From Pardosa pseudoannulata (taxonomy: Eukaryota; Arthropoda; Arachnida; Araneae; Lycosidae): a DNA stretch of 64,000 nt. The stretch lies in NCBI GenBank assembly GCA_032207245.1, contig CM063507.1, forward strand, positions 96,092,406-96,156,405, given 5' to 3'. Every line of letters starts with the position of its first letter. Position 1 is the stretch's first letter. The notes under the pieces were generated by a model. That model was not told the DNA's origin and did not search any database. It saw nothing but the letters and a program-made list of their open reading frames with translations. A program made the position numbers and the translations under genes. Positions 32,746 through 45,066 of this stretch are shown here, piece by piece.

Positions 32746-35159
32746 AAAAAAAAAAAAAAAAGGTACAAAAAATAACTGTTCAAATTAATAAAGACTGAAA
32801 AATTAAAATGTATCATAAATTGTTGCTGCTCTGATTAAATTCTAATTTGACAAAGGTACTAAAATTATAAATTAATCTTCCTATATGCAATAGTCTTAGC
32901 GTATTATCTAAACAACTCATTTCACACATTTTTTTATTTATTACATTCTCTCTCTTTTAGAAGAGCAGCAAAGCCCTGTAAAATTCAGATTAGTTCTTAA
33001 ATTTAATTATAGTTCTCAAATGTAGCAATTGAATGACTTCCAAGTCCTTACAACTTCCTAATTTTGATTTTTTTTAAAGAATATAAATCCTGGAAATTGT
33101 ATCCATATGAGGGTATTGAAACAGTGAACACGGTAGCTGGTTGAGCCACCTCACGGTCTAATGAAAATGAAATTCCAACATCATTTCGGTTTTGCAAATT
33201 GTCAATTCAGAACATATTTTAAGCAAATTTTACACATGTAACTCAAGAATCAACCAAGGATCGATTGCATCCAAAAAGATCTGAAGATCAAAAGCTGGAG
33301 GACTTGTTAAAACTAAAACGTTTTTCGAGAAATCTAAGGCCAGAACTTACCTGGGACAGTCAAGTTCCTAAAAAAAAATCTGTATTTTTTTTTTCGTTTT
33401 TTAAAATTATTTATGCGTTTTTAACAATACAAGATATTCAGAAACTTCACATTTGATTCCTATTTGAGTAAATCAAAAATAAAATGGAAGATCCTCCAGT
33501 ATTAGAGGAGTAAACTTTTGAAAAAGTAGCACAATACAAGACAGTTTGCAAATAACATAAGTTAATGGTTACATAGGAATAATCTCTACTAATGATAATT
33601 ATTATATGTTAAATAAAGATGAAGTTATAGTTTTCTATTTTTACATCTAGGTTAAATTCACATCCGTTTCTCTTACCCTACCACATAAAATGTGTCATAG
33701 CTTCTTCTCAGTTTTAGCTCAAGTAAAGTACTCAGAAACTCAAACATGAATTCATAATCCATGTTAAAGAGAAATTCATCAGAGTACTAAAGAGTATATT
33801 AATGAAAGAGTATATTATTTTAAAGAGTATATTAATGATATATAGGTGTGATTTTATTTGAAAACAATTTTGCAAATTTAAGATTATACTTTATGCTATA
33901 TATTAACATTAATATTTAAAATGTAGGCACTTTAATTATATTTGTAATTATTATTCTTAGGTATTTAATCCATTATTCAAAGTTAAATAAACCTGAATTA
34001 GAATAATTTTTAAAGTAAACCTGTTAAAATCCCAAGCTGTAACTCACACAATCAAACACATATAAAGATTGTATTATTTTTCAATGTTTTGAGGGATGCC
34101 TCTTTTAAAAAATTAAATTTAATCTATATTGTTTCATATATATATCAAATAAACAAGCATACAAATTGCTACTAAAAGATACTTTTCTCATCTCTTTGTA
34201 ATTAGGTAAGCTGCAATCACAATATAAAAACATCTCTTGTCAAATTCGACTAGTTTTTCAAAATTTTATAAGGCTATTTTTACAACCAATGCATATATGA
34301 AGATGAAATTTGGATTTAGACTTTCTTTAAAGTTTGGATTGGGGAAAAATAAAACTAAATTTAAATGGGATTTTTTTAAATCAAAAACTCAAATTTTAAT
34401 TGGGGGTTTTCAAATCCTAACAACGAATCATGAGATTTTGTATCATAATATTAACACATACATTTATGTGGATTTTGGCAAGCATTTTTTCGGAAAACTT
34501 TCAAATCTTGATTTCTATATAAATATTGTACATAAATGGATCATTTTTAATAAAACCACAAAATTAAATATGCAATAGCTATACAATTTAGTTACCAACT
34601 ACCAGATGTAAACTATACATAGAAGTCTTTCATGTTATTAAAACTTATTACACATATTAATTATAGTAAAAATATAAACCTTTATTTTCCTTCCAAAATT
34701 TAAAATTTAAGTATGATAACGTGTTTTATGGCATAAAAACTTTACAGATATCGAATGAAAGCACTTTATATCAGCCCTTAAAATAAAATATTAAAAAGAA
34801 TATTGAAGTGTAGGAAAAATTCATAATTGATGATACTTTTATTTTGCTTCAGTTTTGCTGCTTTATAAACCTAGGTTTAGCCCAAATGTTAATTTTTGCA
34901 ATACTCTCAATAATACTTAAATAAACTAATAATAATAGAGGCCATTAGTATTTTTTCTAAACAAAAAAGCCTAAAACTTATTAAAAGTTTTATCCAAACA
35001 TATATTTAAGAAATTATCTAAAAGTGCGAAACTGTACCAAAAATGTTATTGAATTTCAAACCTAGTTAATGGCAACCAGGGTCTGAATTTTAAATATCTT
35101 TTTGGCACAATTTTGTACTTTTAAATAATTTCTTAAAAATGTGATTTTTATAAATATTC
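32746..35159 (+). other. AT-rich non-coding stretch (copy B)
   Basis: No supported gene. It matches 13331-15682. A tandem-like local repeat of AAAGAGTATATTAATGA units is expanded here (about 33788-33840) relative to copy A. Confidence 0.5.
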
Positions 35160-35167
35160 ATGCAATT

Positions 35168-35344
35168 GGTTGGTTTGGAGTGTTACGGTCTACTTTTTGC
35201 AACACGAGGGCTAATGAGACCGGGACCTACAGCTTAACGCCGATTCCAAACGGCTATGAACATCCATCCCGTAGTGGGATTCGAACCCACGAACTTCGAT
35301 ACCGAAGGTCAACACCCTAACCAATCGGCCATTGTTCGGCATTG
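35168..35344 (-). mobile_element. tRNA-derived SINE (copy B)
   Basis: Same insertion as 15691-15867, with the same target duplication ATGCAATT (35160-35167, 35345-35352). The B-box here is the canonical GGTTCGAATCC. Confidence 0.9.
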
Positions 35345-35352
35345 ATGCAATT

Positions 35353-36220
35353 ATAACGATTATTTTCCCTTTGAACTAAAGTTATTGTAGCACAGTAAAT
35401 TTTGGGTGGTAAAATAACCAACTATAAAGTGGGATCACCCCAGAATAACAGGATACTTATGTCCCAAATTTCATTAAATTGAAGGTTTGCAATTGAATTG
35501 CAGAGTTGATACAGAATTACTGAAAGTTATAACAGTTTGTACAAGTGTATTAAATTAATTACAAAATATTTAATGTTTTACAAAATAATTAATATTTTTC
35601 AGATTCCTATTAAAGTTTCTTCAAAACAATATGTATATCAAACCTGTGAATCCACTTTAAGTTTCAACTTAACTTATAAAACTACTACCCACTGCACAAC
35701 TAGCATGGCCCAATTAGTTTTAAATTTTCCAATTAAAATTTTATGGAACATTTTTTATAAACTATGTAATAAATTAAAATATCTAAATATGTTCGAACTA
35801 AAGAGAATAATATAAAAGGAGATCCCAAGAAGCATTTTAAAATTTCATTAAAACTTATTCTGAATGCAGTTAGTTATAAAATTTTATAAACACTTTATAG
35901 TACTTGCAGTTCTTTTAAAACAAATCCCCATTCTCCTCCCAGTCTATTTTCAGAGTATGTTTTGAAATTGGATCACATTGTCTGGGGGTGGAATGATTGT
36001 ATATAATTTTTGTGTGTCTACATGAGCAACATGGTAAGGAAGTTTGGTAATTTAAGTTGATAGCTGGGAACACTACGGCCTCCTAAGTATGTGAAGAAAT
36101 TCAATTATTTTTCAACAAGACTTCACAACTTTCCATACTATTGTAATACAAGACATATAATGTACGATCTTGCTGAAAAGTAAATAACAGAAATCTTTTG
36201 ATAAAACAGCAGAATGAACT
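35353..36220 (+). other. End of copy B and start of single-copy DNA
   Basis: Similarity to copy A runs to about 35815. From there the sequence has no counterpart in the left part of the window. No gene is seen. Confidence 0.5.
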
Positions 36221-36231
36221 TGTGTTATTAT

Positions 36232-36394
36232 TATTTGGTTTGGAGTGGTACGGTCTACTTTTTCAAAACGAGGGCTAATGAGACCGGGACCTACAGCTTA
36301 AAGCTGATTCCGAACGGCTATGAACATTCATGCCATAGTGTGATTCAAACCCATGAACTTTGGTACCGAAGGCCAGCACCCTAACCAATCGGCC
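36232..36394 (-). mobile_element. tRNA-derived SINE, 5'-truncated
   Basis: Same family. It lacks the first bases of the tRNA-like head. Flanks TGTGTTATTAT (36221-36231) and TGTGTTGTTAT (36395-36405) look like an 11-bp target duplication with one change. Confidence 0.85.
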
Positions 36395-36419
36395 TGTGTT
36401 GTTATGACAAGTGAGCAGT

Positions 36420-36421
36420 GT

Positions 36422-36453
<32 letters not shown>

Positions 36454-36470
36454 GTGTATATATATATATA
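36420..36470 (+). repeat. (CA)n(TA)n microsatellite
   Basis: ACACACACATATATAT-type run with a central TGTG interruption. Confidence 0.9.
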
Positions 36471-36915
36471 TGGGCAGTTCTGGACTATTAGTCGTTTATG
36501 TGCAAGGTAAGTATTTGCCCACCCCCCACCATTGTACATATATAGTAGATATTCTATCAGCCGCCTGTAAGCATGCATGCATGCATTACATACATATTAC
36601 CTATACATGTATAGTCATTCAAAATTTATGCAGGAATCTATTTTTTATAATATGAAAACATACCAAAAACGTAAGAAAAATTCATCATCCCATATATGCA
36701 CCATTTCCCCCCCCCCTACTTCAATCGTTGGTAAAACTTCTCTTTGATACTTGGATGGGGGTTGGTTGATCTCAGCCATATTGTATTCTTCTAGCTCCAT
36801 GTTAACTCATGAGCAAAATAAATGAACAGTTTTCATTAAAAGATTTCTTTAGAGACATTTTATTATGTTGTTCCATTCTCTAAAGTTACACTTAGCTAAA
36901 TTTTTAAGAGCAGGA
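36471..36915 (+). other. Non-coding stretch
   Basis: No gene is seen. There are short local repeats only (for example GCATGCATGCATGCAT near 36570). Confidence 0.5.
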
Positions 36916-37075
36916 TTTGGTTTGGAGCACTACAATCTACTTTTTGCAACAACGAGACTGGGGCCTACTGCTTTAAGCAGATTCCGAATGACTACAAACA
37001 TACATGACACAGTCGGATTTGAACCCACAAACTCTGGTTCCAAAGCCCAGCACCCTAACCATTCGGCCATCGTTC
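36916..37075 (-). mobile_element. tRNA-derived SINE, diverged
   Basis: Same family and orientation. The B-box is GGTTCAAATCC. A deletion is visible in the body, where the GAGGGCTAAT block is missing. Confidence 0.82.
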
Positions 37076-37248
37076 ATTTGGTTAAAAAGGGACGGAAAAA
37101 TATACAATTTTTAATTATTTGTGAAATATTTTGACAGAGTGCTTTTTGGAGGCAAAATAACATTGCACTAGCATAAATTTCTTAAAAAGAGTGAAAGAGT
37201 TATGTAATCTTATAGAATTTGTTACTCTATTGCCGAGACCAAATTTGT

Positions 37249-37493
37249 TTAACCCTTTCAGACCTGGTGTACACAATTGTACACATAATATAAAAATTTC
37301 ACATATTTTCATTATGTTGGACGGATGTGTACACTTGTACACAAAAAGAAAAAGCTGTTTTTCTTGAAAAGCTTGTAATCAGGATTTATTTATTTATTTT
37401 TCCTTAGATCTATTTACAATAGACTAGTTGCAGGCAATTTTTTCAGATCGATTAGCGAAAAAAAAAAAAAAAAATCAGGTCTGAAAGGGTTAA
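37249..37493. mobile_element. piggyBac-type MITE
   Basis: A 245-bp segment bounded by TTAA on both sides (37249-37252 and 37490-37493). The perfect 14-bp terminal inverted repeats are CCCTTTCAGACCTG (37253-37266) and its complement (37476-37489). TTAA duplication plus CCC-initial TIRs is the piggyBac signature. The interior has no coding frame. It holds a repeated unit GTGTACACNNNTGTACACA twice (about 37268-37283 and 37326-37342). It is non-autonomous. Confidence 0.9.
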
Positions 37494-38603
37494 AAGATAT
37501 CTTTAAATGCAAACTTTCTCAAGTACAATAGTTTTCCTCAGAAATAACATAGAACTGGAGAAATCTAATATGGTTTGTACCAGATTACCTTTTTCATACT
37601 GAAGTCTACTGAAGTGCTGTTTTTTTTTTTAAACAAATTCAATGTGTCTCAAAATTTTTTACATGAAATGACAATTGCAAGGGGCAAAATGTACTGAATA
37701 AAGGTGACTGACATAAACTCTAAAAGCAAAACTCTATAAATATTCATTTAACAATAAAAATATAGGGTTCGCCCCTGTCATCAAGATAAAAAATACCTCA
37801 AGGATTCATTAGTTCTGGGTGCTCTACTTCAAATTCTTTTTCTGTCACATAAAAATTATTTTTCCAGAAAGAAAAATTTGCGCTTTTTTTTTTAATAGAT
37901 GTTACTAAAGGAGGTTCGTTTAGTTTATCTTGTGATAATTTTTTTTTAAATATTTTAACATATATATATAATATATATATATTTAATATTCATAATATAA
38001 TATTTCTCATCTGCAGTAATAATCCACACTCAAATAATGCTATTATTTCCTTTGAATAAAAAAATTGCCAATTAAAATTCAAGCTACAATAATCTCTCTT
38101 AACCACTTAACAAATTTAAAATACATGTTTCTGTACTGAGCACTATTTTGGCTTAACATAATACTACAAGCAACATATATTTTACTTAAAAATTTTGGTA
38201 TTCATAAGCCACTTATTTCATTTATGCAGGCATTTTCCATATTAGGTAAAATTAAAAAGTTGTATAAGCCTAAAACACTTAAATTTATAAAAATAATATT
38301 TCCTTTTCTACATAGTAAAAAGTAAGTTAAAATTTATGATGTTTAGTGTTTTGGCAAAATAATAGGTCTATAAGGCAATTTCAGGCAGTAGGGCACACAT
38401 CTCAACTTATGACAATTCTGGCTTTAGTTTCAAACGGAAGGATAGTTTATTGTTTGAGTATTGGCTGTTGTAAACATGAAAATGGAGGGGAAAGGCATTA
38501 TAGTAGTATGTGACATTGCGATAAATTGCTCTATTAAGTGGCTCAAGTTTTGGGTATTTTAAATGGGTTCTTGTTTCCAGAGTGTGTCCAGAACAAGCAT
38601 AGG
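37494..38603 (+). other. AT-rich non-coding stretch
   Basis: No gene. It contains a (TA)n-like segment (37958-37983) and, at 38370-38475, the repeat that also occurs inverted beside the assembly gap (16501-16605). Confidence 0.5.
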
Positions 38604-38768
38604 TTAGGTTTAGAGTGCTAATCTACTTTTTTTGCCACATGACGGCAGATGAGACCAAGTTTACTGCTTAAAACTTATCCTGAATGGCTATGAAAAGCCA
38701 TGTTAACAGTGGGATTCAAAACCATGAGCTCTGGAACCAAATAGCAGTAATATTTCATTGGCCATCTA
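38604..38768 (-). mobile_element. tRNA-derived SINE, strongly diverged
   Basis: Recognisable by TGAGACCAAG...CTGCTTAAAAC...GAATGGCTATGAA and a decayed B-box. Same orientation as the other copies. Confidence 0.7.
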
Positions 38769-41700
38769 TTAACAATCTTTGAGATTAAATTTATTCTCCT
38801 AATTTTCTTAATATACCTTAAAACTGATCAGTAATTGCAATTTTTTTTCATGTACATCACACATTTTACAAATAGTTTGAATTTTCCCCCCCTCTAAATT
38901 TAAAGAAAATTAACTTTAAGGTACTCCATGCTCGGTACCACATTGAGACACAACATTTGCTTTACTCCAGTGGCAACAAAATAAATAAAAACATGCAACA
39001 ATTTAAAAATCTGCAGAATTAAGACAACCCAATATACGGTTAGCTTATCTCCTAAGTAAAATAATTAAATGAAAATAAAGAAAAATGCAAGATGTTATTT
39101 TTCCAACTTCTTAAAAAATACTCTTTTTTTTTTTCTTATTTATAAAGTATATTCATGGCTGGTATCAATAATTTTTAATGAAACAAAGTAGACTTTTATT
39201 AGACATTAATCTTTTTCTTTTTTATCCCTCCCCAAAACTAAGCTGAAACAATTATTTGTTCAAACCAAAATGACTTCAGTGGATGTTTTAACCAAAGACA
39301 ACCTTGTTTTAGATTTTTCATAAGCAAAAAAAAAATATTGAAACCATAGGAATATGGCACTAATTTTATTTTATTGCTCTAGGGAAAGGCATGATTAAAA
39401 AAAATTAAAAAGTTCTCTCAACAAGAAATAAAACGTAAAACAGACAAAATAAAGATTTGAATCCAAATTTAAAATGTTGTAGTCTGTATTTATTTACTTT
39501 TTTTTTGCAAGTTTAGATTCTCTTAGTAATAGAAGAAAAACCTACAAATAAAATTTGGCATGAAACATTCTAAATTTTTAAAGTCCCACTACAGAAATTA
39601 TAAAATCCCACCATATGAAACATGAAAATAACAGATAATAGTGATTTTTTAGTATTTTCAAATCAGGAAAAATAAAAATAAAACAATTTTTGTATAAACA
39701 TAATATAATATGCATACTAAATATTACAATTAGATTTGATTGTCAGCACATTTTATAAGTTTCACAATTTGATTTTTAATCTTTATTTCATTTAAGAGCT
39801 TCAAATAAATAAAACAATATTAATATGAACATGAACTAAACTTATTTTGAAATATTAAAATAAAAATAATTCATAGCATCGAACAACACTTATAAAAATA
39901 TACAAAGTTACAAAACTGTGATGCCTTTGATTGTGTGTAAATATATATATATGGCTGATCTGTGAAAATTTACAATTATGTGTGTGAAAATTAAAACACC
40001 AAAATAAACTTCGAGCTTTAAACAATGTTTACATATTGAAGTACAAATATGATGAATGAAGTTTACTACAATAATTTTCTTTAAGATATTTTCTTTTAAA
40101 AATTTTTTTTAATTCCCGAAACTAATTAAAAAGGAAATATACAGTAGGATAACATATTAACTTGACAAATAACTTCACAATAATATCCTAAATTTTATCA
40201 GATATATTTCAACTTATAAAATTTACATTTCAGTATGCAATGGATATTCAGTACAAAAATCTTTATTGTAAAAAAAGTATATTTATAGACTCTAAATTGT
40301 GCTTAATTTGAGATTCATGCTGGGGAAAATGAAATAAAAGGGCAGTATTAAATAACCATATACTTCACAAAGGAAACAAATAAACCCAAAATACCAAGCT
40401 GCATAACTTCAGCTGTTCAATGCTATGAAGTTTGAAATGATAATGGGAAAAAAAATTCATGAATAATGCTGAATATTTTAAATAATGAACAGTACAGTAA
40501 GACCTCAAAAAAATTATCAAAAAGGGGGAAAGAAATTAGGGACAATTTATGCTCATGATACACAGAAAAATTTAATTTATTATTTAATAAAAAAAAGATT
40601 TATACAATTGAAAATCTGCAATATATGCATAATTTTCTCATGAAGCTGAGGTCTTGGAGAAGCATGCAACAAAAATTTATCTTCTGTCAGATTGCAGCAA
40701 AAATATACAGCACAATGCTGCCTACTATCTTATATACAAGTCTTTAAACGAATCTGATATCCATGAGGCTTACTCTTAAGTCACACATCTATTGTGAATA
40801 GATGGCAACCCTGAGAAACTGGGACATTTTGCAATTGCATTACATTTGGTGAAACGCAATAAAATGAAATGGTACAGCAGAGTAAAATGAATAACAGAGT
40901 ACAGACAAAACAACTGTATTGAGAGCTGGGATGAGCAATTTGTTGATTTGCTTTTTTTTTTTTTTTTTCCCGAATTTCTTGGCATACACGCTCAGGTTAC
41001 AATCAAGAGGAAGTATGCTTACAAAAGCATAGAAGTTGCATTTTTAGTTTGTGTATGTTTGTCTGTTCGTGGCACTAGTACTGAGCAGAAGACACCTGCT
41101 ACAGTCTTCATTCAGAGATGGCACACAGGAAATTCCGTATGCTTCTGCTGTTTTCAGACCACAGTCAGTATTTAAGTCTTAAAATCTGTGAAAGATAAAC
41201 AAAAATCATTCAGTTATACTCGAAGAAAAACATATCTTTTCATACGTAAGTTATAAATAAAATTAAATTGTCACATATTGATGGAGTAAGAACATATCTC
41301 CAGTGGTACAGTGAATGATTATTATAATACGAACTATAAAAAAAAATTTAAAACTAGATCACTAAAACATACATATAATGGGCTACAGACATTTGCCAGT
41401 ATTGCAAATTCAAGATGACCTGAATCAAGGTCTGAAAAAGGCACGGAAAGATGAAAATGAACCTATATCAGTAGGTTTTCTTTTAAAGCACACAATTTTA
41501 TCCAAGTTATATAAATATATAGAGAGAGATGATATATTGTTCTAAACATAAATATTTTATTAAATGTAAATACTTTCAATCTGTTTTGCAAATAAATTAT
41601 TCATTGTAACATATCAAACTTTTACATTCAACAGGATTGCAATTGATGAGGTACTTTAAAAAAGGTGAGAAAAGTGACAAATAATACAGAATAAGTGACT

Positions 41701-43244
41701 AAACATTTGAAAATTGAAAAAAAAAAAAGCAATTTTTTTTTCTCCTCTTGATTACAGATGCTATTATTAAGATTTTTCTTTTTATTTTAACTTTAAATCA
41801 AATGATTCATGCAAGACATGATTTTAGCGTCAAACACAAAAAAGGTTAAAAATTTTGTTTAACACAACTCAACATTGCTTTTTATTCAAGAAAGTCTAGA
41901 AATTAGATTTGAATACATATAATACATTAATTTTATAATCACAATTTTCTGCATATATTAATATTTTGAAATATGTGCATAGCTAGATTAGAGTAAACAA
42001 AAATTGTGAAGAAAAAGGAAGAGAAATGTGTGCTTTGACATAAATTACTTTAATGTATTAAATGTACATTTCAGTACAAATGCAGATTTCAGGAACTTCT
42101 TTACGACTTTTTAAAATCCCTAAATTCTAGAAACCATATGACTCATTACATTTTAATAAGAAAAATAAGATTATAGCATCACATTTCTGGTATTTTATTA
42201 AAATATTTTGTTATTAATTCATATTTTCTTTTTTCAACAACAGACCTTTGCTGCGATACCATGAAAAAAGTGACTAAAAGTGATCAATTGTAAAAAAAGT
42301 GAAGGAATTGCAAGCCTGATTCAATTCCCAAATCCACTTTAAAAAAAAGTTATTACTTTAAATGAGATTTAAGAAAAGATCAACAGGAAATATTTCAGTT
42401 CTTGAATGAATTGAACAGTGAAATATAATTAAAGAGCAAAATGAAATAGAATGAAGCTTCAAACAAGGAAATTGTGAAAGAGAAATTCATATCTAAATGA
42501 TGAAAGTTTTCAAGAATCTGTTAGCTTCCATGTTGATGTGTTTATCTTCTGTTAAAGAACTGAATATTGTATGTTATTTTAACATGTTTGCAATAAATTA
42601 GAGCAGTACAAAATACTGAGTATATACTCTGCACTAGGCCAAATTTTTAACCCTATGTTTTAGCAAGTAACATATAGTTAATTAAAATTAAAGGTCACTA
42701 AAATAATTGTATGGATTTTAAGTGAAAGGAATTTTTAATTGATCCGACTGATGTTAGAAAATTATTACCCAATGCATAAAAATGTAGCTATGTATAAAAA
42801 ATAAAAAAAAACACCCTAAATATAAAATTCCCACACATTAATATCAAAATTTAATTATACATCTATACAAATAAAGATGAAACATTTTTAAAGGCGTAAA
42901 AAATATTTTTTAGAAATTTGTAGAAACAGAAAATACAATAAATTAATATATGTTATTAATTTCTGCCCTACTTCAGAAAAAATATGGTTATTTATATAAA
43001 CACTTCTTGGGTGGAGAACTTAAGAATTTGAGAAGGAAATTTAGGAAATGGGAAACTTTTCTATTACAAAAAGATTTGTCACTCCACAAAACAATAAAAT
43101 TTATAAACGTAAGTAATTCTACGTTTAAGGGGAGAAAAAAAAATCTGAATTCGACACAAAATTTTTGGAACACAAATATTTCTAAAATAGCATGCAAGAC
43201 CAATTTAAAAAAAATTATATTTGAAAATTAAGCAAGTTTATGAA
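38769..43244 (+). other. Long AT-rich stretch without a recognised gene
   Basis: About 4.5 kb with no supported coding frame on either strand. It lies downstream (3') of the minus-strand PP2A subunit gene, so part of it could be a long 3' UTR, but nothing in the sequence proves that. A TACAGTAAGACCTC segment at about 40493-40506 resembles a pogo/Tigger terminal repeat; no partner was found. Confidence 0.45.
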
Positions 43245-43245
43245 A

Positions 43246-43277
43246 TGAAACAAAAAAATATGTATTTTTTTGTTTCA
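43246..43277. repeat. Perfect hairpin, 15-bp arms
   Basis: TGAAACAAAAAAATA, a 2-base spacer (TG), then its exact complement TATTTTTTTGTTTCA. It lies at the left side of the pogo-like relic. Confidence 0.9.
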
Positions 43278-43329
43278 CTTAATTCATATGAAAAAATAAT
43301 TGAGAAGTGACAATAAAGAAAACATGATC

Positions 43330-43762
43330 ATAAAAGAAAAGTTTTTCTAAAAGTTTTCGAGCAGAGCATTGAAGATATGCGTGAATATGAGAATGGCAAA
43401 TTGGCAAGAAAGTTAACTGAATTATTTAACTGTGGAAGTACGGAAATCAACAAATTTATTAAAGAAAATAATTTGATTTTAAAGGAGTACGAAGACTACA
43501 GAACAGAAACAAATTGTAGCCTTTTTTTTTTTTTTTTTTTTAAAAAAAAGGGTAAAGAAGCAGGAAATAAAGTACTATTTTCTCTTTAGATAAGTTTTAA
43601 ATTTCATTTACATAAGGAGTATATGTCAGATTTGTTTATATTACGCATAATAATTATCTAATAATAGTAAATAAAACCCTTCAGAATGGCCAACCCCTCT
43701 AAGCAGCCAAATATTCTCGATACGGAGGGGTGGCCGCTCAGAGAGGTTTCACTGTATTTATA
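43330..43762 (+). mobile_element. pogo/Tigger-like transposon relic
   Basis: A frame at 43377-43589 reads REYENGKLARKLTELFNCGS followed by INKFIKENNLIL, the spacing and residues of the first helix-turn-helix (Psq/CENP-B type) of pogo-family transposases. About 150 bases downstream, the sequence on the minus strand reads TACAGTGAAACCTCTCTGAG (43740-43759), a CAGTGAAACCTC-type terminal inverted repeat next to TA. The catalytic domain is absent and no matching left terminus was identified, so the extent is approximate. Confidence 0.55.
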
Positions 43763-44893
43763 TATGCACATGCAGACACATATAGTGGGACTGTATGATC
43801 AAGAGGCAATAAAAAAAAAAAATTGACATGTTATCACATCTTTAAAATTTTTGTATATATACATAAAATTTTTGAATTTTAAGTAAAATGCTAGAATTTA
43901 AACTCATGTTTATTACAATAGTTTTAGTATAGCAATAAGCAAAATTGTGTTCACTGATATATAACCCTCAATATCTAAAATGTCATGCAGCTCAGAAAAA
44001 TGCAAATCATAACAACATGTAAACATGACATGCACCTAGCAACTTCAAGTCTACGATGTTGTTACTGTGACTGACATACGAATCACTTCAGAACCCCTGC
44101 ATTTTCATCATTGCCAGGTCAAACAACTATTTTGTTAATAAATATTGCAAAATATAAATAAATGAAATATACAAGTTCACACATAATCCTTACCATTTAA
44201 GTTATTTAACCATTTTGGATACAATTTTTTTTTTTTCAAAAATTGTATAACTTTCAAAATTTTATTCCAGTAGTTATAAAATGAAATTGGTCATGCTTTA
44301 CATTGCTAATCAACTTTTGGTTGTCACTAAAAATATCTGAAATTATTTGCATAGAAAAATGCAGGAAAAGTAAATTTGAAGAGTTCAAGCAACAGTGATT
44401 TAATTAAATCTACCATTTCAAAGTAACCAAACCAATGTATAACGCAATAACCATGGCTTCATTTAGTAATCCACTACCAAAAAAGAGAAAAGAGAGATGC
44501 ACCTTATGTAATGAACCCAAGAACATTCGAATGTATATCTTGATTTTGTTTTGATTTTTAATTAAAATTCAGTGACTGGCACTGAAGGATTTTGTTTTCA
44601 TTTACTACTAATTTTTAAATTGCTATCTATTCAAATAAATTACAGAACCAAAAGTCTTGCTTAAGCATCTCTATAACTGCAACATGCAATCATTTTTTAA
44701 ATTAAAACACACAGTAGAAAAATGCACAAGCTGGCAGATGTTTACAATAAAAGACTTACTAAAAAGATTTTTAGGCAAACGACTGCTTGTTGAATTGAAA
44801 GCAAAATTCATAGTGGGAAAACATGGCACAATTGCTACTAGAAGGTACAAAGATGGAGTAACATGATATAAGGGATTAAGTGAATAAGGTTTT
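43763..44893 (+). other. Non-coding stretch
   Basis: No gene or repeat family recognised. Confidence 0.45.
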
Positions 44894-45066
44894 TTGGTTT
44901 TGGAGCACTACGGTCTACTTTTTGCAACACGAGGGCTAATGAGACCGGGACCTACTGCTTAAAGCCGATTCTGAACGGCTACGAACATCCATGTCATAGT
45001 GGGATTTGAACCCACAAACTCCGGTTCCGAAGGCCAGCACCCTAACCATTCAGCCATAGTTCGGCG
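44894..45066 (-). mobile_element. tRNA-derived SINE
   Basis: Well preserved. On the minus strand it reads GCCGAACTATGGCTGAATGG, then the B-box GGTTCAAATCC, body, and tail AAAACCAAAA. It lies in the 3' flank of the PP2A subunit gene. Confidence 0.88.

Noticed and set aside
37249..37493. Rho-independent-type terminator or riboswitch reading of the inverted repeats
   Set aside because: The context is eukaryotic, and TTAA plus CCC-initial TIRs at the exact ends fit a piggyBac MITE much better.
40948..41175. 75-codon open frame starting with a poly-Phe run
   Set aside because: It starts in a poly-T tract and shows no domain. It is a chance frame.
42950..43231. 93-codon plus-strand open frame in AT-rich DNA
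   Set aside because: It is Lys/Asn/Phe-rich with no motif and no neighbours. This length is expected by chance in such AT-rich sequence, and an opposite frame of similar length overlaps it.
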